Positions 52,801 through 63,622 of a DNA stretch of 64,000 nucleotides are shown here, piece by piece. The translations under genes and the position numbers were made by a program. Origin of the DNA: Hyaloscypha bicolor E (Eukaryota; Ascomycota; Leotiomycetes; Helotiales; Hyaloscyphaceae). Numbering within the stretch: the stretch's first letter is position 1; each line of letters starts with the position of its first letter. The stretch lies in contig NW_020194677.1 of NCBI RefSeq assembly GCF_002865645.1, positions 1-64,000 of the forward strand. Reading direction: 5' to 3'. The notes below the pieces were generated by a model, which did not search any database, had not been told where the DNA came from, and saw only the letters and a list, made by a program, of their open reading frames with translations.

Positions 52801-55800
52801 GCACCCACTTGGGAAAGTCCGACAACGCATGTACTCCGCCTTGCAGCTCGAGCAGGGTCTCTGCCCTTATTTCAAGGTCTTCTCGATGCCGGGGTAGATG
52901 CTGATGCTGGAGATCCAGGCTTGTTTTCGCCACTGCATTGCCTCGGATCAGGGGCGACTCTTGAATTCATCGACTATCTTAAATCCCAGTACAAGGACGC
53001 CTGCGCGCAGCGCCTTCATGGCAGGCTGCCTTTGGAGAATTTCTTGCAGGCCTGGCTGTGTCAGGAGCATATTCCAGCTGGGGAACTGGATCCCAGACTG
53101 ATTGATGCCTTGACTAGCCCGAGCGACACGCTCTCCTAGATTATGTCGGAAGGAACAGCGATCTGGCAATACGTAACGAAAGACCTCTTGCCAAAGGCAC
53201 GACAATTAAAATTTTACGGGACATCTAGAAGACGCAGGGTTTGGAACATGGCGGTAGACTGTTTAGTTAGACTGGGGATCTTGACGGCATATGAGCGTGA
53301 ACGCCAAGAATCCGGCCTTGTCGCCCTCGAGGCCGTTTTTAGTATAGGCTATAACAGCATGGAGCACTTATATCCACTAGAAAGCCGAACTATTGGCAAA
53401 GTCATCGAATCCACGGGATATTGGCGCAAAGTCTGCGATTCCGAGTTACCCACAAGGCTCCTCCGGGCTGCCGTCAGTTCTCAAGACATCTCCTTCGCCA
53501 ACCTTCTTCTCGAAAGGGGCGCCAGTGTCCACACTCAAGTTTATGGCCTGTCCGTACTGGAGGTGGCGTGTAGATGGGAATTTTGTGAACATAATGAACC
53601 AAGTGAGGCTGCCCGAACACTTTTCCGATTGCTGCTAGACAAGGCCGGCCCCTCTCGGATCAACGAAATCAATCCGGGAGGGGCAGGTCTGGGCCTCATT
53701 CATCTTGCCCAACAATAATGGAAGATCGACGAGCTCATAACACGAGGGGCCAACATTAATCTCCGTAATGGAGCTCAGGAGTGTCAGCCAGCTCTCATAC
53801 CACCTGCGGAGACGCTACGATTCAATAGCACTAGCTCTATTGAAGAGAGGAGCTGATCCCACTCTCACTGATAAATTCGGAGACAATGCTGTTTATGTAG
53901 CAGTGAGATGGAGCAGCAGCCCGGTATTTCTCGAAGAGCTTCTAGCCTTCGAGAATCCTCCGTGGCAAATCAATTGGCATCACACCAGCAGTCTCTCCAT
54001 TATTCAAAAGTGTAAATTCAAGGGGTCGCCAATGGTATACTATGGACTTAACCTATTGCATATTGCTGCAGCCCGCCAAAATCTTTCAGGCCTCATATTT
54101 CTCACGAACAAGACTCCTCTATCGAATGTCAACTCCAGAACTGAGGATTTTCTCACTCCGATGCATTTTGCAGCCATGATTGGACATGCCGAGATGGTTG
54201 ACTTTCTTCTCTCCAAGGGAGCAAGAATTAATGCACAAGACGTCCACGGCGCCACACCACTTCACATGGCTATCAGCAATTCCCATCTGGCGGTCGTCAA
54301 ACTTCTAGTCCAGTCCGGGGCGCAATTTACCGAGGACAGGGATGGATCGAGCCCCCTTACATATGCGCATCGAGTTGGGGAAGCTCCTATGATCGAATTC
54401 CTTCGGCTGGTGCATCGACAGCAGGCAAGTCAGCTGGAGGACAATACTCTTGTGAAAGTTGAGACTAGAGCATTGCCAGCTCTGACTAGCCGATACCACA
54501 AAACGCTTGCAGCAGCATTCGAAACCGCCATTCTTACAGGCGAATTGGACTCTCTCCGCGAGCTAAACAGGCAGGGGTGTTTCCTCGAAACCGATATGCC
54601 CTCCTGCAATGGCTGTTCTCCCCTGCTCTGTGCTATCTTACGCGCAGAGCTCGGGATAACTCAGTGGCTGCTGGAAATTGGAGCCTCCCCCCTTAGGGTT
54701 TCTTGCAAGGCCCATGGTAATCTCTCTACTTTGGAAGCGGCCCTGAAAAAGAAATTCCCGAATCCAGTTCTCCGCTCTCTATTGGACAGGTGGCTTGATG
54801 CCGGCGGTAACGTGGTTGACGAGTTTCCTAATGCGGTCTATTCGGCTGTGAGGGCTGGAAACTCAGAGGGTTTGTCTTCGTTACTGGGCCACGTGAAGCA
54901 GAATTCCAGAATCTATGGGTGAGTCTTTATCGATCCCAGATCAAAGCAGGCCTAACTTACTTTTATTTAGAGAGAACTTGGGCAAGGATCCAGACAGTTT
55001 GCTCTCCTTGTGTGTGAATGGAGCAGCCAAGTTCTCTGCTGGGATGAACACACCTCTGCATAAGGCCGTTTTGCGTGGCAACCTCCAAGCCGTCGAACTC
55101 CTGGTCAGCAGTGGGGCTGGCCTGCTCGCGTTGAACGAGCGCTTCGACACTCCTTTGTGTTGCACTGCGGAACTTAAAGGAGACGTATCCTCAAGAATAG
55201 CTGAATTACTGATAAAAAATGGCGCCGCCGTTGATTCACCAGGTCTTTCAACCCCACTGGTTTCGGCAATCAACTGGGGTAAGTTCGAACTGGCTCAAAC
55301 TCTCATTAAGGCTAGTACCTCTTTGAAAATGTCAGCTTACTGGGGCCTGAACCCTCTACACGTTGCTAGCTTCCGGTGGGGAAGAGAAGGCCCAAATCTG
55401 GCACTATTCTCTGATCTTCTAAGGCGAGGCTTTGACCCTTATTACCGAGCCACGGGGATGGGCCTAGCGACGTCAGCGATCCATAGCGCAATGTGCCGCA
55501 AACCTTTCACCGCTCTCCTCCTAAACAGTGACCTAAGAGTAGGGGATAGCGGGCCTTTCCCGTCAACCGAATTGAATATGCGCGGTTACGCATGGCTCAC
55601 CGATATCTTTCGGCTATATCGCCGGAAGGTAGAGCCTGGACAACTCCGAACTTTGATGAACATGGAACACAGAGGCGGGTGGACACTTCTCTGCAGAACG
55701 GCAAGCATCGGGCTTCTTGCTGAAATGAGGACTCTGATTTCCATGGGCGCTAACTTAGACTACGAAGGGTGTCCGTTGGGATCTGCTTTAATTGCTGCCT

Positions 55801-56225
55801 GCGAAGCCGGCCGCCTGGGATCGGTTAGGTTGTTGGTTCGGAGCGGCGCTGCCATCTCTTACCCCACGAACCAGGGAACGCGGTCCGCGGTCACGGCTGC
55901 CAATGGGTCAAAGGCAATACTCAACTGGTTGTTAGTGTTAAGGTTTACTGAGCAGGGGAAACTCGAAAACCCGGCCGAATCGGGAGGGACGCCGTTGCCG
56001 TGGGGCGGTGTCGTGAAGGCTGAGCTTATTCTTAGCGGGCGTCGCGAGAGACGCTCTGATGAGTCGTCTCTTGACTACTGGTGCCGTCTCCTACGTATTC
56101 GGACAGAGCTGCGGGGAACGGTCATTTTCCCGGGGAGAGGTCATACCTCCCGTCCTTCAAGGCTACAGCCTGAAGAACGTGTACATGTTTCTTTAAACGA
56201 CACTCGTATTCCTTCAATTAGCTGA
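49852..56225 (+). pseudogene. NACHT-ankyrin (STAND) protein gene with multiple disabling lesions
   Basis: Begins MADPLSIAASIAGLLSLADV, the typical N-terminus of fungal NACHT-ankyrin proteins. An extra base near 49,931 gives a stop after DRLIK; reading resumes in the next frame with SAKNANEEIRGLANEV. The NACHT domain has Walker A GIPGAGKT (about 50,540) and Walker B LVVVDALDEC (about 50,835). An intron at 51,139-51,204 (GTGAGT...CTAG) leads to FRWVSCQL. A shift then drops the usual residues before RILQRVKGS. Later lesions are stops at 52,266-52,268, 53,137-53,139 and 53,716-53,718, plus frameshifts near 52,690 and 53,800. Ankyrin repeats are clear (FLTPMHFAAMIGHAEMVDFL, then TPLHMAISNSHLAVVKLLVQ). 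A second intron is 54,919-54,970 and the frame ends at 56,225. The intact protein would be about 2,000 residues. Such proteins act as signal-sensing NTPases in fungal non-self recognition; this copy appears dead or, less likely, poorly assembled. Confidence 0.8.
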
Positions 56226-56310
56226 TATAACTAAATAGACTTCAATCTTCCAAACGCCGCGCGGCCTTCCAGATTTCAGTGCCTTTGATCCATTCTCTTC
56301 AAGCTCCACC

Positions 56311-57808
56311 CTACAGCTTTGCTGCAACCACCCCACCACCCAGACGCTCAGTAACTTCCCTAGCTCCTCTAACCCCAGACCTCACAGCTCCCTCCATATA
56401 CCCCGCCCAAACATCACTCGTCTCCGTCCCCACGAAATGCAAATTGCCCACCTTCTCAGTTAACGCCTTCCCAGCCTCTGTCAACAATCCCGGCCCGGTG
56501 ACAGGAGACGGAGCGCCTTTGCTCCATTCCTCCTTAGTCCACTCCTGCTCAAACACTTCAACTGGCTTGAACACCTCTTCTTCATTCCCATAAATCTTGG
56601 CAACTTGTTGCATGACCTGGGCACGGCGTTCGTGAGCAGGAAGAAGAGACCACGCCAGTCCCGGATCTCCGCCGAGGAAGCAGGTGAGAGAAAACTGGCC
56701 GTCGGCTGCGACGCTCGTGTCACGGACAACGCCAACGGGTGTTTGGTAGGAGAGTGCAAGGCCACACTTTTGGGTCTTAGTCCACCAGGGAGAAGAGTAG
56801 CAGAGGATGAGCTTGGAGTAGTAACCGAGTTTTGTGTTGGATGCGAAGGTCAGTTTTTTGCCGGTGAGTGATGGAGAGAAGGTAAGGTCTCTATAGAGAG
56901 GTGTGGGGATGCTGAGGATAAGCTTCTTGGCGGTGAACATCCGGGAAGTTGTTGTGGTTGCTGTTACTGATGAGCCCTTATCACAGATGGAGAAAACTGG
57001 GGTTGAGAGGTGGATAGTTCCTGGTTTGAGAAGGGAGGCGAGGCCAAGCGAAAGGGATTGTGTCCCTATGCGGTGTTAGTTTAGTCCATTTCGTATTTGT
57101 TGGAGAGTGTACCTTTTCTGAATCTCAAATACTGCCCACCACCTTTCCCGTCCGAGCGAAGAGTTTTCAATCCTCCGCCCTTTCCAGTGTACTCGATAAA
57201 AAACTGTGCACTCAGTTCTGTCGACTCAACACCCAGCATGACACGACTCCATATCTTGACCATATCAACAGTTTTCTTCATTCCATCTTTGGCGATGACG
57301 AATTGCTCCAAACTCATGTGATCATAATTTTCGTCACTTTTCCCTTTAGCATGATATATTACAGAGAGGTCGTGAATGATGTCCCGGATGCGTTCGAGGT
57401 CCTCGACTTCTGCATTGGTGAACTGTTTCTCTTCAGTCATTTCCTTCCGCTTCCTTTGTTATGGGCAAGGAAACTCACCTTGGGAGAGGCCTCATACGGG
57501 AACACATGAGTAGCACCATCCTGATCTTGGAATATACAATCGCCCTCGATGTTTTGCTGAACAATCTCAAGTCCAAACTTCTTCACCAAGGCAGTTATAT
57601 GCGTCTGATTCGTGTCGTTGGTCCACGCCGCTCCAATATCGACGCATCCTTTCCCACTTGCCAGCGGCACGCTCCATGTCTTCCCTCCGACTCTGTTGCG
57701 GGCTTCGAGGATAACACAAGAGAAGCCTGCTTTTTGGATGTTGTAAGCTGCTTGAAGACCGCTCAACCCGGCGCCGACGACGATCACGTCATGGATCTGC
57801 TCTGGCAT
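56311..57808 (-). CDS. Flavin-containing amine oxidase
   Basis: Three exons on the minus strand: 57,808-57,479, 57,443-57,113 and 57,065-56,311, about 471 residues. The N-terminal FAD-binding motif is DVIVVGAGLSGLQAAYNIQK, then EARNRVGGKTWS, both diagnostic of the monoamine oxidase superfamily. The middle carries FIEYTGKGGG and YLRFRKGTQSLSLGLAS (over the second junction, matching GG.Q.L...L). The C-terminus has HFVGTETSDVWAGYMEGAVRSG, which closes the FAD site. Intron 2 (47 nt, GTACAC...CATAG, ACTAAC branch) is convincing. Intron 1 would be only 35 nt (57,444-57,478), unusually short, though it restores frame exactly; an indel is the alternative. The first ATG could also be at 57,841. It oxidises a primary or secondary amine to an aldehyde, H2O2 and ammonia. 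No targeting peptide, and the substrate is not deducible. Confidence 0.83.
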
Positions 57809-57841
57809 CGCTACTATTATAGATAATGAGGACGCGATCAA

Positions 57842-59384
57842 AATCTATATGCGGCCAGCAAAAATCAAGAATATAGATGGGAAAGAGGATAGATATGATA
57901 ATCAGAAAAATAGCCTCCCACAGTTTTATACTTTTATCCAATCTCACCCCACTTTCGACACATCCTTGAGCCTTGCAGGGATCAGAATCAGGGTTTACTC
58001 AACAATGTCTCATATCAGACTCTGAAAGCCAGGCTCCTATTCACGGGGCTTTATTCAAGTCCGGAAAGTTCAACCGTGCGATGGATGTTGGAGGAGTGGG
58101 AGGTGGGGAGAAGTGGTCGGGTTCTCTTGCTAAATTTGCATGGAAGCGGGGCGGGGTTGGGCTAAGCGAGAGCTAAGCGAGCCAAGGTAAGGGGGGTTAG
58201 GGCGTATTCTTTGACCCACTGTTCGCGACGATTCGGCGAAAAACTGATGTTTTCTTCTTGCTTATGATATCATTCAGGGAGATTTCATTTCCACTCTATT
58301 AACTATCAGTTCCCTAAAGTATCGTGTGTTGATCACCGAGCCCAAGCCTATCTAGGCCCCTATTTCGATCCCGGTTGTACGCTCTATAGGTCTTATGTTG
58401 CTTCTTGATGAGCCCGACCTTTTCATGTTACTTTCGTAGCACCATAAGAGTCGGAAACCACCTACGTGCATTCATATCACGGAATTGCAGCATTTCTCTT
58501 CCCGCAAGTCTGCGGAACCCAGCATCAAAGGTCATTCATCATCCCAATATCAGTCAGCGTTTGGGTGCATGCTTGGCACTCTGTCTTCAAAGGGTAGGGC
58601 ATGCCGTACCAATCGGGAATCGGGGTAAGCTGATCGCGTGAAAAGCAGTCTATATAAAACCATGCTTTGGGACAACGAACCGTTTGTCCATCAACCTCCC
58701 CAGGTTGTTTGGTAGATATCAGCAAGGTAGCCTTCCGCGTTGATGACGAAGACACGGATGGGGAGGTAGCCGGTCGAAATTTCTCCTTATGTGACAGAAA
58801 TAGGGGTACTGCTATGTGCAGGAGGATGCCTCTCCTGCTATCGGAGAGGAGCCAGGATTCGACCCCGAGGTGGAAGTTTTGGAGCGGAGACATATGATGG
58901 AAGAAGATCTAAAGGAGTGAGGCTGAGGAAGTTCCGCGGTCTGCAGAGTATATGTCGGGAATTGTGGCTGCTGAGAGGGCGGTGTTATGCATTGGAGGGG
59001 AAGCATTGCCCAGATGGGCGGGACTTGTGGGCGAAGATGGGTTAGATGTAGGGGAGCTAAACACACATTTAAATGACCATATTAAAACAAATCAGATATG
59101 TGAAGTTTTACCTGGGAATTGCTGTTGCAAATTGGAGAAAGCCACCTCAGTCATTTTCTTGGCGGAATTCTTGCTCAGTTCAATCCCGAGGGAAACAGCG
59201 AGTACAACGGCTGGAGGCCTTTCTCTTGAGTCTCGGGAACAGTCGTGATTCTTTTGATGGCCAGTTTGCTATTGGCGGATGCACGACCCGGCCAGAGCGC
59301 CACTCGAGACGCCTCCAACGAAGGCGATTTAAACCTCTCAAGTCGGAATATGTGAAATCAGGCAGTACCTTGGATTAAATGTCT
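57842..59384. other. 1.5 kb between amine oxidase and HET remnant
   Basis: Upstream of the amine oxidase. A minus-strand frame at 58,525-58,893 (122 codons) contains CPKAWFYIDCF and ECQACTQTL and might be the last exon of a small Cys-containing secreted protein, but I find no start or signal peptide. Plus-strand frames overlap it. I make no gene call. Confidence 0.3.
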
Positions 59385-59783
59385 TCATCTAAGCCATCTG
59401 GTGATTTCTCTGCTTGAGGTTCTCTTGATCGATACAAATGGCATCGTCCAAAAGTAGCTCACAGCTGTCTTGCTCTCGCATGTGCCGAGTGAATTGCCAG
59501 AGGTTATTCCGTACTTTGGATGCTTTGCCCATCGAGGAGATTTTCCTTTGTGTTTGTCGAGCCGGCCCAATGTGTAGGAAAGCGTTGTATATGTTGTGGA
59601 ATCATGAAGCGTGTGATTTTGGAATCGGCAGGCTATCACCGCGGTCTGGTCGCCTGGCAAAACGTCAATCAGACGGATTGCCTTAGTTTTTAGATCGAAC
59701 TGTAGGGTTGAGTATATAAGGTGAGAAGTCTTATTGGTGGCCGTTATATCTGAGGTAGATAGAGCATTTGAAGCGAAGAACAA
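59385..59783 (-). pseudogene. HET-domain remnant
   Basis: Minus strand. It reads IYSTLQFDLKTKAIRLIDVL, TTYTTLSYTLG (the ALSYTWG signature with Trp replaced by Leu). After a frameshift comes RNNLWQFTRHMREQDSCELL and DDAICIDQENLKQRNHQMA, the second HET signature (D-A-I-C-I-D/N-Q), then a TAG. The family would continue with M-x-x-I-Y-x-x-A and much more. The frame upstream lacks an ATG. So only about 120 residues of a HET (heterokaryon incompatibility) domain survive, in two frames. HET proteins trigger programmed cell death after non-self fusion in ascomycetes. Confidence 0.72.
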
Positions 59784-60062
59784 GATGGAAAGAAAGAAGT
59801 TTGTGTGTCTGGCTTCAAAAGGTGTCTGGGTGAACGCAAAGATTGCAGCCTTGGTTATGGTCGCAGAGAGCGAGCAATAAACACACCAGTCAGCCTCGAC
59901 AACAATTTATGGACAGGATATTGCTCGGGGTTGCACGAGTAGAGCGAAGTGGGTGGGGATATAAGATATATTCTATATCTTGCTGAAAATTCACCAAAAT
60001 AGCTTTGCAACTTACACCTGGCCAGTTACTCAACCCATCACCACAATCCCGGATTTCGTCCT
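59784..60062. other. Intergenic, 3' of chitinase
   Basis: Downstream flank of the chitinase gene and upstream flank of the HET remnant. No feature seen. Confidence 0.3.
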
Positions 60063-61650
60063 TCAACCACAAATCCCAAAGGCAGGCTGACATCCTGTCG
60101 AACAATACGCGGCGCCATTCCCGCAGTATCCATACTGCGAACAACAATAACCCGCCGAGCAAGACACTCCATACGGTGCTCCGCATGCTCCGGCTGGGGG
60201 AGAAGGGCCCGGTGATGCAGACAATGAAGTGGATTTCGAGATTGTTTCCGTCGTAAAAGTGCTCGAGGAGGATTTGGAGGTGGTCTTGTTTCCGGGGGGC
60301 TTGGTGGATTTGCTGGCTTGTGATGATGTTGATTTTGTCGTTGTGGCTTTTGAGCTGCTCTTGGCGGTCGAGGTAGTGGATTTCGAGGACGAGGTCTTTG
60401 CAGAAAATACGGAAGTTTTTGTTGCGCTCTTGGCTGAGGAGGTGGTTGAGGTCGCAGGTGGGCACAGTCGTGGAGGCTTTGAGTCGTATCCCGTCAGAAT
60501 ACTCTTCACTGCTGAGTAGTATGGTCCTGCTGCGTTAGTGTCCGCAGTGGTTGCTTCCCAGATCATCACCCCACCAAATCTCCCATCGCAGTAGCACACA
60601 TCGACCAGACTGGAGAGTTCGTTTAGACTGAGGTAGTAGTTGCTGGCATCGGGAGCTCCAAGCACCCCAATATAAAGCTTTGCCGCCTTACTTGCAGTTC
60701 CGTCAAGAAAGGTCGTCCAACTGTGGTACCCAAATCCACTCGTGACCTCAGGTTTCCCGTCAACATGGTTGGGATTCGCCGTGATCCAGCTGCGTGCTGA
60801 ACATTGGGGTGTGTTATAGAATTGAACCCAAATGATATCAAACGCCACGGCTTTCATCAAAGCGCCCATGTTCGCATCAGGTGCAATGCATTGGGGAGCA
60901 CCTGTAAGCAGATACGGCTTGCTTGCTCTTTTGAATAGAGTGCGAAGTCTTGATGCCATGGCAATGTAGCCAGCCTGAGTATCCAAATAGAGTTAGCGGG
61001 GCGACTATATTGGCTTGGAAAGAGACGAACCAGTTGAGGGCATCTCAATATCGAAATCAAAGCCATCGACTTCAACTTCTTGGCCGTTGGGTCCATCGAA
61101 GGGTCGTGGTTGACCACTTGCTGGCCATGATGGAGTTTGCGGCCCGAAAGCTCCCCAAAGAAAATCTGCAAAGGCAACCCCGTCAGAGGCGCCTGTAAGT
61201 TGGTATGTTTGAGATGCACCTCCTAAAGACAGAACAATCTTCTTCGAGTAGGTGCCTTGGCAAATCGGAATATCTGCGACCAAATTCGGGCACTCAGACT
61301 GGAGCTGGTTCAAGGTTGGATTGTTGCCCGGTCCGGGATAGACATACGGAGGGCCCCAGCATTGATTTCCGAAGTTTGTTCCCGGAAACCCATTTCCTTG
61401 GGCAGGAAAGATATTCACAAACGCAATTGGTATAACGTCGACTGTGGATTTTGCGCAGAAATAAGAAAGGCGCTGCTGGCCCGCTCCCTGGCCCTGTTGG
61501 GAATATGAGATGAGAATTAGCTCATTGAGTGGACAGACGTACCCAGTATAGAGCAATATTAGACTTTGAACTCGGATTGTATAATGCTTGACACGAATGG
61601 ATGAAAATGAAGACAGTAATGATCGAAGAAAAGAATGTGAAGAGCTGCAT
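60063..61650 (-). CDS. Secreted GH18 chitinase (class III-like) with C-terminal CBM18
   Basis: Minus strand. Exon 1 (61,650-61,543) encodes a signal peptide, MQLFTFFSSIITVFIFIHSC, then SNIALYW. A 49-nt GT-AG intron joins it in frame to GQGAGQQRLSYFC. Exon 2 (61,493-61,031) carries the catalytic DGxDxDxE motif as VDGFDFDIE and KIVLSLGG. Exon 3 (60,974-60,063) continues GYIAMASRLRTLF, DIIWVQFYN and GGVMIWEA. A Ser/Thr/Lys linker of about 90 residues follows, then a CBM18 (hevein-type) chitin-binding domain near the end: CGAPYGVSCSAGYCCSQYGY with eight Cys. The enzyme would hydrolyse chitin in the wall or environment. Oddity: the only sensible GT-AG intron between exons 2 and 3 (60,975-61,030, with CTAAC branch) leaves the frame off by one, so either a non-canonical junction is used or the gene has a one-base indel. 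Confidence 0.82.
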
Positions 61651-62520
61651 GGTCGCAGCTAGATGGAATATTTACAGTTGAACAAACGAGTGGAAAGGTG
61701 CAAAGACCATGATGTATGCAACGGAAACTTAAACGTTGAGGCAATGAGCTGAGGAGCTACTTCAAAATGGGAATGTTTTGTGTTTCATCCATCGCGAATG
61801 TCTTGCGGAGGGCGGGGTTCTTTTTTTCTTTCCTCGAAGGGGAAATTACAAGTCAGCCACCGAGAACGCCACCTCCTGATTAGGAATGTTCCGTCTCTCT
61901 GTGGTTCCCCTTTTGTAAATATGAAGAGAAATTTGCCATTTGCAGCGAAGCATGATCGCGAGAAAAGAGAAGGCTACTGTACTAAGTCCCGACGCGTCGT
62001 CAAGGCACAACAGTCCCGGAATTCGGAGGACGATTACCACATCGAGACATCCGGCACTGGTGTTCATGTCCACCAGTCTCCATTCACAGATCGGGCCCAG
62101 GCCAGTCCGAAGATCGGGTCGACCGGGACTCGATAGTTGAGCGCGTTTTGACTCAGGGCGACGGGCGTCGTCGCGTCCATTCTCAACGCATATCCCGGAA
62201 CTCACTGCGTCTCAGGACTAGAGGCTACTCTTGATAGACCGACATGGCGAAGAGTGCGCATGTGCTGATTGCAAAGTTGGAATCTGGTGGTGGGTTGTGT
62301 AGATGTCACTGGGAGTCGACGTTGTTCTTGATTCGTGAGGTTCAGACAAAAACGAAGAAAGATGAGTTCAGCCTCGTGCACGTGCCATCCCAGCCTCGTG
62401 CGATCATGCCTCGAACAGGTCACAACTCACCTTGAGTGCCTCGCCAACAACCACCCCGCATTTATCATCCCATTCAACCCTAAGATCCCGACCAGCAATT
62501 CCAACTCCACAAGCTACAAG
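61651..62520. promoter_or_regulatory. Divergent promoter region (chitinase / MEMO1 homologue)
   Basis: About 870 bases between divergent genes. Frames on both strands are short and unrecognised. It should carry both promoters; no named element can be assigned. Confidence 0.4.
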
Positions 62521-63568
62521 ATGACCACGAGAGTAGCAAGCCACGCCGGCTCGTGGTACTCATCTCGAGCCTCAACTCTCTCGAGTGAGCTCGACGAATG
62601 GCTTGCCCAAGTTCCCACGTCCATCGACGGAAAAGAGCTGCCCGTACCAGGCGCAAGAGTCATCATTGCGCCGTGAGTGAGCTTCTCTGTTCTCCCTCCC
62701 CTCCCCCAATCTAATAAATTCAAGACATGCAGGCTATTCCTACTCTGGCCCCGCAGCCGCATGGGCATACAAATCGCTCGACCTCTCGAATGCCAAAAGA
62801 ATCTTCCTCCTCGGACCCTCCCATGCTCTATACCTACCCGGATGCGCACTCTCGAAGCACTCTAAATATGCCACGCCGCTGGGAGATCTGATTATCGATA
62901 AGGTGACTGTCAAGGAGTTGCAGGAGACGGGCGAGTTTGAGAATATGAGCACTGGGGCAGATGAGACGGAGCACAGTCTGGAGATGCACCTGCCCTACAT
63001 CTACAAGATTCTGTCTCAGAAATTCAAATCTGCAGCCGAGTACCCTCCTCTGATTCCGATTCTTGTTGGCAACACAGATCCATCTGTCGAGCGGGACTAT
63101 GGCAAAATATTCGCTCCTTATCTCGCCGACCCAAAGTCTATCTTCGTTGTCTCTTCGGACTTCTGCCATTGGGGAAGTCGCTTTCAATACACACGATACC
63201 TTCCAGCATCTCCCTCTTCAGCAGCCGCAAGTTCGCCGGGAGGATATGACTTGAAGAGACACGATAAGAAGCCCACGAATCCACCGATCTACGAGAGCAT
63301 TGGACGACTGGATAAGATGGCCATGGACGCAATCGAGACGGGAAAGCACGATAATTTCCTTGGAAACTTGGAAGAAACAAAAAACACAGTGTGTGGAAGA
63401 CATCCAATCGGCGTGGTGATGGCAGCGATAGAGGTCCTAGAGAGCGAGGGCAAGGTGACAGGTGAGGGAAAAGGACGATTCAAGTTCGTCCGATACCAGC
63501 GGAGCAGCGAGGTAGAGGATATCTCTGATTCCTCAGTCAGCTATGCAAGCGCATATGCTGTTCTCTGA
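62521..63568 (+). CDS. MEMO1-family protein
   Basis: Exons 62,521-62,672 and 62,725-63,568 (52-nt intron, GTGAGT...CAAG), about 331 residues. The protein aligns over its whole length with the MEMO family. N-terminal motifs are HAGSWY and, over the junction, IIAPHAGYSYSG; next comes RIFLLGPSHALYL. The core has ETEHSLEMHLPYI and FVVSSDFCHWGSRF; the end has VCGRHPIGVVMAAI and SSVSYASAYAVL. The conserved His, Asp/Glu and Cys residues that form the metal/redox site in human MEMO are present. In animals and yeast the family is linked to redox control and cytoskeletal or filamentous-growth signalling. The fungal protein has an insert of about 20 residues (LPASPSSAAASSPGGYDLKR) after the CHWG block. 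Soluble, no targeting signal. Confidence 0.92.
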
Positions 63569-63622
63569 TAGACATAGACTCATAATCTCATTCGATGATT
63601 TTCCACGCCCATCGTTTTCACG

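Noticed and set aside
58350..58420. tRNA-like TTCGATCCCGG (B-box resemblance)
   Set aside because: No A-box, anticodon stem or acceptor stem could be folded around it.
58525..58893. Possible small Cys-containing secreted protein on the minus strand
   Set aside because: No signal peptide or start exon found; competing plus-strand frames.
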